Numbered from the stretch's first letter, positions 32,906 through 42,305 are shown. The stretch is DNA of 55,746 nucleotides from Bacteroidales bacterium UBA4230 (GCA_002395605.1 DGXO01000080.1:1-55746); one strand, 5' to 3'. The notes: generated by a model not told the origin, from the sequence alone. Translations and numbers: made by a program.

Positions 32906-34064
32906 AGAACATTATGAGGAGATAAAACGGAAGGCAGATCCAGTAGGCGTCCTGTGCCCCAACCCAGTCTTTCATGGCTCCGAAAAGCAGCGGAATAAGC
33001 GCTCCGCCGCCTATGGAGGCCACAAGCAGTGACGATCCCTTCTTGGTGAACTTGCCAAGGTCCACAATTGCAAGCGGCCATATTGCCGGATACATAAGTG
33101 AGCAGGCAAAGCTCAGGAGCGCTACGCACCACACCGACACTTCCGGCGGGGTAAGCACTATCGCAATGGAATCGGCCACGGCAAGCCAGGTGCATATCCT
33201 GAGGGCCTGTACCTGGGAGATTACTTTGGGGATGCAGATTATGCCTATGACATAGCCGGCGGCCATGCCTATTCCGGGCCATATTGTGTAGCTTTCAGGG
33301 TTGGGGAGCCCAAGCCCTTGGGCATAATCCAGCACGGTAAGGAGGGCAAGGTTTTCCACGCCCACGTACACAAACAGGGCCAGCGCACCAAGGACAAGGT
33401 GGGGAAACTGCCAGATGGAGGTTTTCCCTGCGGCATACGGGCAGTCTTCCTCGTTCTCCTCTCCCTGGGCCTTGATTTCCTCAAGGGGTGCAAAGAGGGT
33501 GATTATGCCAAGGGCCACAACCACCGCGATGATAATAAGAAGCGGGGTGTCAAGGTCTGCAAGCCCCACCGCCTCAATGGGCTTGCGGGTTACTGCGGCT
33601 ATGAATACCGATGGCAGAGACAGCGCCAGGGAGTTGCATATTCCCATGATGCTTATCCTCCTTGCGGCGGAGTCTATGGGCCCCAGGATGGTCACATAGG
33701 GGTTTATTGCGGCCTGGAGCACCGTGTTTGCCGTTCCGCTTATGAAGCAGGCCAGAAGGTAGAGGGCAAAGCTCTCAAGCCTTGCGGCAGGGATGAACAG
33801 CGCAAAGGCAATGGCAAAGAGGAAGAAGGACAGAGACATCGTCTTCTTGTATCCTATTTTGCCGATAATGGTTGAAGCCGGGAAACTGAATACCAGGAAT
33901 GCGGTAAAAGTTGCGGCTATCACAAGGTAAGACTGGGCCGAAGTAAGGGAGAGGTTATTCTCCAGGAACGGCACGAAATACCCGTTTATGCCGGTGGCAA
34001 AGCCAACGGTGAAAAACATCATGCCTATGAAGGCAAGCGGAAGCAGGTACTTGTTTTTCGGCAT
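32874..34064 (-). CDS. Sugar MFS transporter, FHS type (NagP/FucP-like)
   Basis: 396 residues, 12 transmembrane helices. Seen: FFTVGFATGINGYFVPFLEN in helix 1, characteristic of fucose/glucose/GlcNAc proton symporters; FPASTIIGKIGYKKTM as the first cytoplasmic loop; ANTVLQAAINPYVTILGP in helix 4; and YPAIWPLAIVDLGKFTKKGSS near helix 10. Known family role: proton-coupled sugar import across the inner membrane. With the kinase directly upstream (2-base gap) and MurQ in the same locus, the likely cargo is GlcNAc or MurNAc, equivalent to MurT/NagP in other Bacteroidetes. Specificity cannot be read from sequence. Confidence 0.87.
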   Translation of the reverse strand: MPKNKYLLPLAFIGMMFFTVGFATGINGYFVPFLENNLSLTSAQSYLVIAATFTAFLVFSFPASTIIGKIGYKKTMSLSFFLFAIAFALFIPAARLESFALYLLACFISGTANTVLQAAINPYVTILGPIDSAARRISIMGICNSLALSLPSVFIAAVTRKPIEAVGLADLDTPLLIIIAVVVALGIITLFAPLEEIKAQGEENEEDCPYAAGKTSIWQFPHLVLGALALFVYVGVENLALLTVLDYAQGLGLPNPESYTIWPGIGMAAGYVIGIICIPKVISQVQALRICTWLAVADSIAIVLTPPEVSVWCVALLSFACSLMYPAIWPLAIVDLGKFTKKGSSLLVASIGGGALIPLLFGAMKDWVGAQDAYWICLPFYLLIMFYAYYGYKIRR

Positions 34065-34066
34065 AG

Positions 34067-34912
34067 CTAACTTGTATGATATTTCACAAGACCGTCCATG
34101 GGGGCCTTCAGGATGACGCCCATCTTCATGCCGAAGCGCTCCACCACCTTCTCAAGGATGGGACGGAAGTGGTAAGCCACGCTTCCCACAGCGTTGAAAC
34201 TGTACTTGGTATAGTCCGGATAGTGGGTTACGATACGCTGGAAGAACTTGGTGAAGGCGTCTTCCACAAGGGCGGGGAAGTAGGGGTCGAAGTCAAGGTG
34301 CTCCCCGATAAACTTTGCATACTGGGCGCAGAAGCGGTTGGGGAAGGGCTTGGTGTAGATAATGTCCAGGAGTTCCTCGTTGCTGTGGCCAAGTTCCTTG
34401 CCCACAATCTTGTACACGGCCTCCGGCATGTTACAGCGGATAAAATCTGTGATGAGGCGCTTTCCAAGGTATCCGCCGCTGCCTTCGTCGCCAAGGATAA
34501 AGCCGCAGGAGTCTACGTTGAGGCCCTCGTTGCAGCCGTCATACATGGCCGAATTGGTGCCGGTGCCAAGGATGGCAGCAAAGCCCGGTTCCCTTTGCAG
34601 GAGGGCCCTGCACGATGCCAGGGTGTCCATGGCGATGAAAACTTCACCGGCTTTGCCGAAAACAGTCCTCAGGCACTTTTCCACAAAGGGATACTGCATG
34701 GGCGTGACGCCGGCCCCATAGAAGTAGATTGCCTCTACGGCATCCGTGTCAAAGCCCTGCGGGAGGTTTGCCCTGATATCGGCAATGATGTCTTCCCCGC
34801 TTATGTAGTTGGGGTTGTAGCCCTGGGAGAAGAAGTCATGGCGGCCTGTGCCGTCCCTGTTAACGCAGCCCCACTGGGTTTTTGTGGCGCCGCTGTCTGC
34901 AATGAGTATCAT
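34067..34912 (-). CDS. BadF/BadG-type amino-sugar kinase (NagK/MurK-like)
   Basis: 281 residues of the ASKHA fold. Seen: IADSGATKTQWG (phosphate-1 loop) at the N-terminus, AAILGTGTNSAMYDG (phosphate-2) near 112, and ILGDEGSGGYLGKRLI (adenosine-side glycines) near 138. The family includes eukaryotic N-acetylglucosamine kinase and bacterial MurNAc/GlcNAc kinases. Expected reaction: ATP-dependent 6-phosphorylation of imported amino sugar. The product would be the substrate of the MurQ-like etherase encoded in the same operon if the sugar is MurNAc, or enter the GlcNAc-6-phosphate pathway directly. Cytoplasmic, no signal. Two to three bases separate it from both neighbours. Confidence 0.85.
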   Translation of the reverse strand: MILIADSGATKTQWGCVNRDGTGRHDFFSQGYNPNYISGEDIIADIRANLPQGFDTDAVEAIYFYGAGVTPMQYPFVEKCLRTVFGKAGEVFIAMDTLASCRALLQREPGFAAILGTGTNSAMYDGCNEGLNVDSCGFILGDEGSGGYLGKRLITDFIRCNMPEAVYKIVGKELGHSNEELLDIIYTKPFPNRFCAQYAKFIGEHLDFDPYFPALVEDAFTKFFQRIVTHYPDYTKYSFNAVGSVAYHFRPILEKVVERFGMKMGVILKAPMDGLVKYHTS

Positions 34913-34913
34913 T

Positions 34914-35807
34914 CTAGTTTTCCTTTATTCCGTTGAGGTCCGGGATTTCGCCTAGGCCGAAGCGGAAAAGGACCACTCCGCTGGCTTTGGACCTGTTTAC
35001 AAACATCTTGGCATCCCTAAGGATGTTTACGGCATCCATGGGAACCACCTGGGATGTGTCGGTGTCCTTGTATGTGGTGATTCCTGCCCATACCTTTGCG
35101 GGAGCGCCCTTGGTGGCAAAATGGTCGGCCACCTCAAGCGCCCATTCGGCGCCGTTGGGACGGTAGCTGTCGCAGTGGTAGTATATCATGGGCATGAGGA
35201 TGTCTATGTACTGCCCCATCTGCGCGGGATCCTGGCCGTAGTAGTACTCGCTATTGGGCTCCGGCATAAGTGCGGCCGAAAGGATGATGTGGGGGTTGGC
35301 GGCCTTGAGGGCGGTGCTTATCTGGCGGCAGAACTCCGTCACGCAGCCTGTGGCGGTTATTTCGGCACTTGGATTGTGCTTGTGGGCGGTTCCGCCAAAA
35401 CGGATGTAGTCAAGGTGGATTCCGTCCACTCCAAGTTCCTGGTAGTGCTTTGCGCGGGCAATCACCTCGTCAAAGTATTCCTGCTTGTAGCGGCACAGGG
35501 AGTCGTCAACGGGGTTTACCCACTTGCCGTCCTTGTAGAAGCACTGGAACCAGATATGGACCTTGAGGTTACGCTCCTGTGCGGCGTGGATGAAGGCCAT
35601 GGTCGAGTCTTCGCCGTGGTTTTTGAATGCTACCTCGTGGAGGATGATATTGCCTATTCCCTTGGCTTTAAGCGTGTCCAGGTCAACGTCGTTCATGTAC
35701 TTGGACCATAGCCAAATGCCGTTGGTATTTTCTTCAGTTACGGGTTTTCTCCCGCAAGAGATGAGTGCGGCTGCCAGTGCGGCAAAAAGAAATACTTTCT
35801 TTAGCAT
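34914..35807 (-). CDS. GHL10-type TIM-barrel lipoprotein (DigH-like putative glycosidase)
   Basis: 297 residues: lipobox (ALISC, Cys near 18), then a single TIM barrel. Seen: GIWLWSKYMNDVDLDTLKAK, LKVHIWFQCFYKDGKWVNPV, the key strand GVDGIHLDYIRFGG with its Asp, and AEWALEV... then KVWAGITTY and GVVLFRFGLG at the barrel end. The DYIRFGG strand is typical of GHL10/DUF4015-like domains; E. coli DigH, a GHL10 protein, is known to cleave peptide-free peptidoglycan strands. The gene at 40938 encodes a close paralogue of the barrel with an added lamin-tail domain. Likely role: glycan backbone cleavage at the cell surface or in the periplasm. Confidence 0.78.
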   Translation of the reverse strand: MLKKVFLFAALAAALISCGRKPVTEENTNGIWLWSKYMNDVDLDTLKAKGIGNIILHEVAFKNHGEDSTMAFIHAAQERNLKVHIWFQCFYKDGKWVNPVDDSLCRYKQEYFDEVIARAKHYQELGVDGIHLDYIRFGGTAHKHNPSAEITATGCVTEFCRQISTALKAANPHIILSAALMPEPNSEYYYGQDPAQMGQYIDILMPMIYYHCDSYRPNGAEWALEVADHFATKGAPAKVWAGITTYKDTDTSQVVPMDAVNILRDAKMFVNRSKASGVVLFRFGLGEIPDLNGIKEN

Positions 35808-35813
35808 GACTTC

Positions 35814-36899
35814 TTAGAATTCAAGTTCGTAGTAACGTCCGTTGAAGGTCTCCATGCCTTTCCATTTGGGGGTTCCCCATGTGGAGTCGTTGTTGGTGGG
35901 GTCTGCAATCCACCATCTTCCGTCTACGTAGATTTCCGGGATCACGTGGCCTTCCACTGAGGAGTAGTAGCACTGTCCGTGGAGGTAGCGGGCGGGAATG
36001 CCGGTGGCGCGGCACATGGCAATGGTCGCGTGGGTGAGGTCGCAGCAGTTGCCGCCTTTCTGTTTGATGGTTTCTACGGCGCCTTTCTTGGTGTTCATGT
36101 AGTTTTCCCACTCCCACTTGTCACGGGCGTACTCGTATATTGCTTCGGCCTTCTGGCGGTCCGTGGCGTTGGCGGGGAGTCCGGCGATGGCTTCGTCGCG
36201 GGCTGCAATCACCTCTGGGGCGTCAATGGGGCAGTGGCTGGTGGAGCCAAGGTAGGAGGCCGGCCATGACGATACTTCGGTGGGCCACTGGCCTTTGTTC
36301 TTTACAAAGTAGTTGAAGGTGCGGGCAAGGACCACTGCGCAGGCCCTCAGGTTCATGGTGTTCTCGTGCTTTGTCACAACCATGGTGAGCTGCGGAAGGT
36401 AGCCGGGGCTGGCGGGGTCCGTGGAGGGGAAGGTGACGTAGTTGGGGAGGGACTTCCTTTCAATGGTGAAGTTCAGGAGTTTTTCGGCCATGAAGTTTAT
36501 GTGCTGGAAGTCAATTACGTCGGGGTCGAAGGTGTTCCAGCGGTAGTCTTCACCGCCTGCGGCCTGGATGGTCTCGATGTCGTTGTCCTGCCAGGTGTCG
36601 GGTTCCTTCTGGATCTTGTCAAGGAGCATGCAGGCGCCTACGATGTAGCGGCCTTTGGTTACGGACAGGCCGTCTACGTTGATGGTGTTGGGTAGTTTCC
36701 CGTTTTCTTCAAAATAGTCGTATGCTGCCGAAATAGCCTCTACGAAGTGACCGTTGTAGCTGTCCAGGCTGAAGGTCTTTTCCTGTTCCTGAGGCTGTTC
36801 GGAAGTATTGTCGTCGGTTTTTGCGGGGACGCTTTTTCCGCACCCGCATGCGCTCAGCACAAGTGCGGAGGCAAAGAAGAGCAGTGTGAATTTTTTCAT
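35814..36899 (-). CDS. Transglutaminase-fold lipoprotein with pseudomurein-binding-repeat-like modules
   Basis: 361 residues: lipobox (VLSAC, Cys near 18); then two or three modules of the pseudomurein-binding-repeat type (AAYDYFEENGKLPNTINVDG; NFTIERKSLPNYVTFPS; YFVKNKGQWPTEVSS); then a transglutaminase-like core. The core shows KGGNCCDLTHATIAMCRATG with Cys285 or Cys286, His318 in EGHVIPEIYVDG and Asp333 in WWIADPTNN, an intact Cys-His-Asp triad. This order of modules recalls the archaeal phage enzymes PeiW/PeiP, which cut isopeptide bonds of pseudomurein; an endopeptidase acting on a peptide-crosslinked wall is therefore likely. It could alternatively cut bacterial peptidoglycan peptides. 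Module assignment is by eye. Confidence 0.72.
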   Translation of the reverse strand: MKKFTLLFFASALVLSACGCGKSVPAKTDDNTSEQPQEQEKTFSLDSYNGHFVEAISAAYDYFEENGKLPNTINVDGLSVTKGRYIVGACMLLDKIQKEPDTWQDNDIETIQAAGGEDYRWNTFDPDVIDFQHINFMAEKLLNFTIERKSLPNYVTFPSTDPASPGYLPQLTMVVTKHENTMNLRACAVVLARTFNYFVKNKGQWPTEVSSWPASYLGSTSHCPIDAPEVIAARDEAIAGLPANATDRQKAEAIYEYARDKWEWENYMNTKKGAVETIKQKGGNCCDLTHATIAMCRATGIPARYLHGQCYYSSVEGHVIPEIYVDGRWWIADPTNNDSTWGTPKWKGMETFNGRYYELEF

Positions 36900-36963
36900 G
36901 TTTATGTGATTAATTTGCAGCAGCGGGGGCGGTCAGGCCCCCGCTGCCGGAAAGGTTTAGGAT

Positions 36964-39900
36964 TTACTCAATACCGTACAGGTCAAAGCTGTAGGTCTTG
37001 TCCTTGATGGCAGTATAAACATTGCTGTTGATATTGTTGTCAAGGAGATCCTTGTAGATGCGCATGAGAATCAGCATTTCACGCATAGGGGAGATAAGCC
37101 CGTTGTAACCTTCAAGGATGAGGGTGCTGCTTGCCGTGCCGAATTGCTGGAAGTTACCAATCATGCCAAGAGGGTTGCTGTTTCCGGCAGTCTTGATAAG
37201 ACCGCGGACAACATGCCAGGCACCTACCTTCACCATGAAGTTGACGTCAACGCTTTCAATGGCGGCGCCGTTGTAAGTTACAAGGTCGGAGTTTGCTCCT
37301 TCATACCAGGGGTGTTTGCCCCAGGCGCAGTCGGGTGAATATGTAGGCATTGCGTCGTTCAGGGAACCGTTGTCGGCCAGTGTATAAGGCTTGTTGCGGT
37401 CGTCCATGGTGGGAAGGAAGTCTTCACCTTCGGCGGTGACAAGGTTCATCAGGCCGCGGATAGCGATTTCCCATGCCTGGGCCGATGTGTATTCTACACC
37501 GTTGACATTGAGCACCCAAGGTGTGTACTTGGGATCGTACTGGTTGCCGGCATGTCCAAGGTACTCACAACCGGGGTTGGGAACTATGGGGATGAAGTGT
37601 GCGTTAGTCCAGGCGGTACCGTTCTCAATGAGGTGTTCGCTTTCCGACTCAACGGTGCCTACGGTTGCCTCCCAAACGTCCAGACCCTTTACGAATTCCT
37701 TCGCGAAGGCCTTAAGTGAAGGGGCGCTCACGTCACCGTTCTCGCCATACAGCCAGAACTTGAACTTCTGGTCCTTGAGGGCGCTGTAGACGTTGGTCTC
37801 GATGCCGTTGTCAAGGATGTACTTGTAGATACGCATCAGGACAAGGAGCTCACGCATAGGGGCAATGTAACCCACATAGTCTCCGTGCTGACCCTGGAGG
37901 TTCAGGGTGCCGCTTGATGTGCCGAATTCCTGGAAGTTGCCAACCATGCCAAGAGGGCTGGAGTTTCCTCCGGTCTTGATGAAGGAACGTACCACATGCC
38001 ATGCGCCAACCTTCATCATGAAGTCGATGCCAACCTCGGAGATGGGCTGTCCGCCGTCGGTTACAAGGTTGCCGTACTCATACCAAGGGTTCTTGCCCCA
38101 CTTGTTGTCCGCTGAAGGTGCAGGGATGTCGCTCAGCAGAGATTTGCCGTCTGCAAGGGTGTAGGCCTTGTTGCGGTCGTCCATGGTGTCAAGGAAAGCT
38201 TCACCTTCCGTGGTAACCATGTTCATCAGGCCGCGGATAGCGATTTCCCAAGCCTGTGAGGAAGTGTACACGGTGCCACCCACATTGAGGGTCCAAGGGG
38301 TCTTGCCGTCATCGTACTGGTTGTTGCCATAATCCTTGAAGTCGGAGTTGTTGGTGTTCCCGATAGGAATGTAGTGAACATCCAGCCATGCGCCAGCGGC
38401 TGCCTGCGAGTTGCGGACACCGTCGGCGTCGATGTTACCCACGTTGGAAGCCCAGACATCGAGACCCTTTACGAATTCCTGTGCAAAATCCTTAAGGGTG
38501 AATACCTTGGCTTCTGAGCCCTGAGCATACATGTCGAAGTCGAACTTCTGGTCCTTGATGGCATCATAGACATTGGAGTCGATGTTGTTGTCAAGGATGT
38601 ACTTGTAGATACGCATCATGATGATGAGCTCACGCATAGGAGCGATGAGGCCATCGTAACCATCAAGGTTCAGAGTGCTGGAAGAAGTGCCGAACTGCTG
38701 GAAGTTGCCGATGTTGCCAAGTGCGCTGTTACCGTCATTGTTGATGAGGCCGCGTACAAGGTGCCATGAGCAAACCTTGATGATGAAGTTGATGTCTACA
38801 CTCTCAACGGGGCCGCCGTTGTAGGTGAGGCCGTCTTCCTCGTACCAAGGATATCCGCCCCATTTGCAGTTCTCTGAAGGGTTGGGCATACCAGCCTCAA
38901 GGAAGCCCTGGTTGTTGCCAAGGGTGTAAGCCTTGTTACGGTCTGTCATGCCGGGCAGGAAGGCTTCACCTTCCGTGGTTACCATGTTCATGAGGCCGCG
39001 TACGGCGATCTCCCATGCCTGGGCAGAGTTGTACTCAGTGCCTCCGACATTGATAGTCCAAGGAGTGTACATGGGGTCGTGCTGGTTGCCGGGGTGGTTG
39101 TCATAATCACCGCCGGTGGGACCTACGGGGATAAAGTGTACGTTGGTCCATGCAGTACCGTTCGCAATGAGGTGCTTGTTCTCGGATTCAACTGTGCCAA
39201 CGGTTGCTTCCCAAACTTCCAGACCCTTTACGAACTGCTCGGCGAATTCTTTCAGTGATGCTGCGCTAGGAGCGATGTACTTGGACTGGGTAACCTTAAC
39301 CACAAGACCTTCGGTCACGTTGCCGCCCTTGACAAGGATTTCGCCTTCACGGAGAGCTCCGGTGTTGGGCTCGGCTGTTACTGTTACGGTAATGTCACCT
39401 GCTTCGCCGCTGGCGGGATCAACCTTGATCCAGGATTCGGAAGGAGTTACCTCCCAAGCTTCCTTGGCAGTGAACTTGAGGTTCTGGGCTGTACCGTCGG
39501 AATCCAGGGCGATGGTAGTGGTCTTGAGAGTGATGTCAGGCATGTCAACGCCATAGAGGTCGGTGGAGAACTTGGCGTCCTTCACGGCGTCGTAGACGTT
39601 GTCTTCAATCTTGTTGTCAAGCAGATACTTGTAGAAGCGGGCGGCGATGAGCCACATACGCATTGAGCTTACGAAACCGGAAACACCTTCTTCAACGATG
39701 CATTCGCTGGGATCGGAGCCGAAGATCTGGTAGTTACCAATCTTTCCAAGAGGTTCAATACCGGTAATATCCATAGGAGCGGCCTGACGGGCAAGGAACC
39801 AGCCGGCGAGACGGGCAATCAGGTAAACGTCAATCTCGGACTTGTTGATAGGCTGGGCGTCATTGGTGCTTTCGTACCAGGGATACTGGCCCCAGATGTC

Positions 39901-40878
39901 GTAGTCGTACACGGGAGGGATGGGTTCCTTGAGGGATGCGCCGTTTGCCATGGTGTGTGAGAACGGGTTACGGCTGGGCTGCCATTTGGTATGACCTTCC
40001 TTGGTCACCATATCCATGATACCACGGAGAGCGATACCCCAAGTTTCTGCACTGGTATAGGTGCGGCCGTCGATGGTAACGGTAAAGTAAGGCTGGTACT
40101 GAGGGTCGTACTGGTCTACACCATCTGCGTATGCACCACCGGAGTGGGGAATAGGAACAAAGTGAACGTCCTTCCAGGCGCTGTTGTTGTCGGTGCAGTG
40201 TGAACCGTCTGCGGATACTGTGCCAACGGTCTTTTCCCAGATGTCAAGGATGCCTACAAACTGCTCTGCGAAGCCCTTAAGGGTGGAAGCAGCGGAGAGA
40301 TACTCGGTAGACACGGTCTTGGGAAGTGAACCAGCGGCCTTGTACTCGGCGATTGCACGCATGAAGGTTACGGTAGCACGGTTGGTGGAGAAAGCGATTG
40401 CGCTTGCGCCGCTGCGGGTTACCAGAGTCTGGTTGGGAATCTGGAGTTTGTCTGCGGAAGCCTTCAGGAAGCGCTCTGCAATGTTCACCAGGTCTTCGGT
40501 GCCTTCAGTGATCTTTGCACCGCCGGTTACTGCAATTTCCTTCTGGTCATAGCTGTCGCGCTCCGGGTGCTCGGCAGCTTTGTAGCCAATTACTGCAATG
40601 TCGCTCTTGTCGGCCTTGGAGAGGTTTACAAGCAGCGTTGCAATTGCATACTGGTACTGGGGAAGGGTGAGAGTGGTCTCGCCCACCTTCAGTGACTCGG
40701 GGATGACGTTGTCGTCTTCCCATTTTGCGTAAGCGTCGGCAACGGCGTTCACAAGCGGAGCCTGCTGGAGCGTTGTGCCAACTTCGGGTTCCGGTGTAGG
40801 CTGCTCCTTGGGTTGGCAGGAGAACAGGCCGGCCAGAACGGCGATTAACGCGGCTGAGTAAGAAAGTAATTTTTTCAT
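36964..40878 (-). CDS. Giant 1304-residue repeat lipoprotein (putative wall-binding protein)
   Basis: Lipobox (AGLFSC, Cys near 21). The N-terminal part has modules like those of the neighbouring transglutaminase protein (AYAKWEDDNVIPESLKVGE; AIAEYKAAGSLPKTVST). Four repeats of about 230-270 residues follow, each starting LKxFAxxFVxxLDVWExTVGTV, containing a P-x-x-GxxYxxxQYDPxYxPW segment and GxxYTSAQAWEIAIRGLMNMVT, and ending VYxAIKDxKF. A BACON-like domain (about 450-540) sits between repeats 1 and 2. No catalytic motif is apparent. Best guess: a long surface scaffold that binds the polymer or a target cell wall. It sits between the transglutaminase and the GHL10 lipoproteins, implying joint action. 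Confidence 0.68.
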   Translation of the reverse strand: MKKLLSYSAALIAVLAGLFSCQPKEQPTPEPEVGTTLQQAPLVNAVADAYAKWEDDNVIPESLKVGETTLTLPQYQYAIATLLVNLSKADKSDIAVIGYKAAEHPERDSYDQKEIAVTGGAKITEGTEDLVNIAERFLKASADKLQIPNQTLVTRSGASAIAFSTNRATVTFMRAIAEYKAAGSLPKTVSTEYLSAASTLKGFAEQFVGILDIWEKTVGTVSADGSHCTDNNSAWKDVHFVPIPHSGGAYADGVDQYDPQYQPYFTVTIDGRTYTSAETWGIALRGIMDMVTKEGHTKWQPSRNPFSHTMANGASLKEPIPPVYDYDIWGQYPWYESTNDAQPINKSEIDVYLIARLAGWFLARQAAPMDITGIEPLGKIGNYQIFGSDPSECIVEEGVSGFVSSMRMWLIAARFYKYLLDNKIEDNVYDAVKDAKFSTDLYGVDMPDITLKTTTIALDSDGTAQNLKFTAKEAWEVTPSESWIKVDPASGEAGDITVTVTAEPNTGALREGEILVKGGNVTEGLVVKVTQSKYIAPSAASLKEFAEQFVKGLEVWEATVGTVESENKHLIANGTAWTNVHFIPVGPTGGDYDNHPGNQHDPMYTPWTINVGGTEYNSAQAWEIAVRGLMNMVTTEGEAFLPGMTDRNKAYTLGNNQGFLEAGMPNPSENCKWGGYPWYEEDGLTYNGGPVESVDINFIIKVCSWHLVRGLINNDGNSALGNIGNFQQFGTSSSTLNLDGYDGLIAPMRELIIMMRIYKYILDNNIDSNVYDAIKDQKFDFDMYAQGSEAKVFTLKDFAQEFVKGLDVWASNVGNIDADGVRNSQAAAGAWLDVHYIPIGNTNNSDFKDYGNNQYDDGKTPWTLNVGGTVYTSSQAWEIAIRGLMNMVTTEGEAFLDTMDDRNKAYTLADGKSLLSDIPAPSADNKWGKNPWYEYGNLVTDGGQPISEVGIDFMMKVGAWHVVRSFIKTGGNSSPLGMVGNFQEFGTSSGTLNLQGQHGDYVGYIAPMRELLVLMRIYKYILDNGIETNVYSALKDQKFKFWLYGENGDVSAPSLKAFAKEFVKGLDVWEATVGTVESESEHLIENGTAWTNAHFIPIVPNPGCEYLGHAGNQYDPKYTPWVLNVNGVEYTSAQAWEIAIRGLMNLVTAEGEDFLPTMDDRNKPYTLADNGSLNDAMPTYSPDCAWGKHPWYEGANSDLVTYNGAAIESVDVNFMVKVGAWHVVRGLIKTAGNSNPLGMIGNFQQFGTASSTLILEGYNGLISPMREMLILMRIYKDLLDNNINSNVYTAIKDKTYSFDLYGIE

Positions 40879-40937
40879 AACTCTTTTGTGTTAAAAATTT
40901 GGGTTAATTAATGATGGATAAAGATAAAAAAAATTTT

Positions 40938-42305
40938 TCAGTTCAGGTCTGTAACATCGGGAAAAGTTCCAAGTCCGCAGCGGAAAAGAACCAGGCCGGT
41001 GGCCTTGGAGTCCATGAAGATGTCAATGTCCTTGCGCATTTCTTCGGCACTCATGCCCTTTACGCCGGAGTTGTCGTTGCCAGTATAGGTGGTGATTCCC
41101 GCCCATACTTCGGCTCCGCCGGAATTGTTTGCGAACCAGTTGATTATGTCTTTACATCCGTTGTCGCTCCAGCCATAGGAGTAACGGTAGGCCATCGGCA
41201 TGAGGATGTGGATGTACCGTCCCATCTGTGAGGGGTTCTGCCCGTAGTATGACACGGAGTTCTTTTCGGGCATGAGGGCGGCGCTTGAAACAAGGCCTTC
41301 GTCGTAGGAATCCAGGATTTCCCTAATCTCCTGGCAGCAGCGGTTTACTGCGCCCATTGAGTTTACTTCGGCCGAAGGATTGTGCTTGGCAGCGGTGCCT
41401 CCAAAGCGGATATAGTCAAGGTGCAGGCCTTTTACGCCGAAGTTCTCAATGTACTTCCGGGCGTTGGTGCGGATCCTTTCATACACGTCCTCCTTGTAGC
41501 AGTTGTTGGCATCGTCGACGGGGTTTACCCAGCCGCCGTTGTAGAAGCACTGCATCCAGCAGTGGACTGCAATTCCAAGCTCCTCGCATTTCTCCATGAA
41601 CGGGATGGTGTTGCGAAGGGCCGACGTAGACTCAAAAGCCACGTAGTTGAGTAGGATGTGGTCGTAGCCAAGGCGCTTGAACTCCTTGAGCTTCTCAAAG
41701 TCGTTCTCGGACAGTCCGGCTACATGCGAGCTCCAGGTCCAGATTGCGGTGCGCCTGTAGTCGTCCAGGCTGAACACCTTGTTCTCCTGGCCCTTGCTGC
41801 TATAGGTGAGGTTCTTCCAAGTATCGGCCCCGTCCGGGATGCGCTGGTATGAACCGCGGCCATAGCAGGGGGTGTCGGCAAACACGGCGTCACGGCTGAA
41901 GCTGTCTACGCAGGTGCCGTCCTTTACCGCAAGCTTTAGCTGGAATTCACTGGCCGAAGAGATGCCGGTCCTGATTCCGCCGTCGTTGGCGCTGGAAAGG
42001 ACAAGGCGCTCACCGGCGGCAAGCTTGGCGCCTTCCGGGGCGTCCCAAAGGCTCTGGTCCTTGAAGTAGTCGTCGGTGATGAGGATGCTAAGGCCCTCCA
42101 GGGAAATCTCTTTGTCGGTGGTGTTCAGAAGCTCAACCCAGCTTGCGGCGTCGGACTCCTCCTGGTCATGGGCGGCAATCTCGTTGAAGACAATGCCTTT
42201 CCATGCCGAAATATCCGTGGCCTGAGGCCCGACGTCGGGTTTTTGGGCGGGCTGGCAGCCGAATACGGCTAGCGTCGCAGCCAGTATTGGAGTCAGTCTT
42301 TTCAT
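40938..42305 (-). CDS. Lamin-tail-domain plus GHL10-type lipoprotein (putative glycosidase)
   Basis: 455 residues: lipobox (LAVFGC, Cys near 17); a lamin-tail-like beta sandwich at about 36-165 (GIVFNEIAAHDQEESDAASWVELLN; AAGERLVLSSANDGG); then a TIM barrel at about 185-450 similar to the protein at 34914, with AVHCWMQCFYNGGWVNPVDDA, GVKGLHLDYIRFGGTAAKHNP and GLVLFRCGLGTFPDVTDLN. Lamin-tail domains in bacterial secreted proteins usually mediate surface attachment or binding. Predicted role: a surface glycosidase with its own anchoring module. Start overlaps the murQ stop (ATGA), so the two are translationally coupled, linking it to MurNAc-type metabolism. Confidence 0.78.
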   Translation of the reverse strand: MKRLTPILAATLAVFGCQPAQKPDVGPQATDISAWKGIVFNEIAAHDQEESDAASWVELLNTTDKEISLEGLSILITDDYFKDQSLWDAPEGAKLAAGERLVLSSANDGGIRTGISSASEFQLKLAVKDGTCVDSFSRDAVFADTPCYGRGSYQRIPDGADTWKNLTYSSKGQENKVFSLDDYRRTAIWTWSSHVAGLSENDFEKLKEFKRLGYDHILLNYVAFESTSALRNTIPFMEKCEELGIAVHCWMQCFYNGGWVNPVDDANNCYKEDVYERIRTNARKYIENFGVKGLHLDYIRFGGTAAKHNPSAEVNSMGAVNRCCQEIREILDSYDEGLVSSAALMPEKNSVSYYGQNPSQMGRYIHILMPMAYRYSYGWSDNGCKDIINWFANNSGGAEVWAGITTYTGNDNSGVKGMSAEEMRKDIDIFMDSKATGLVLFRCGLGTFPDVTDLN

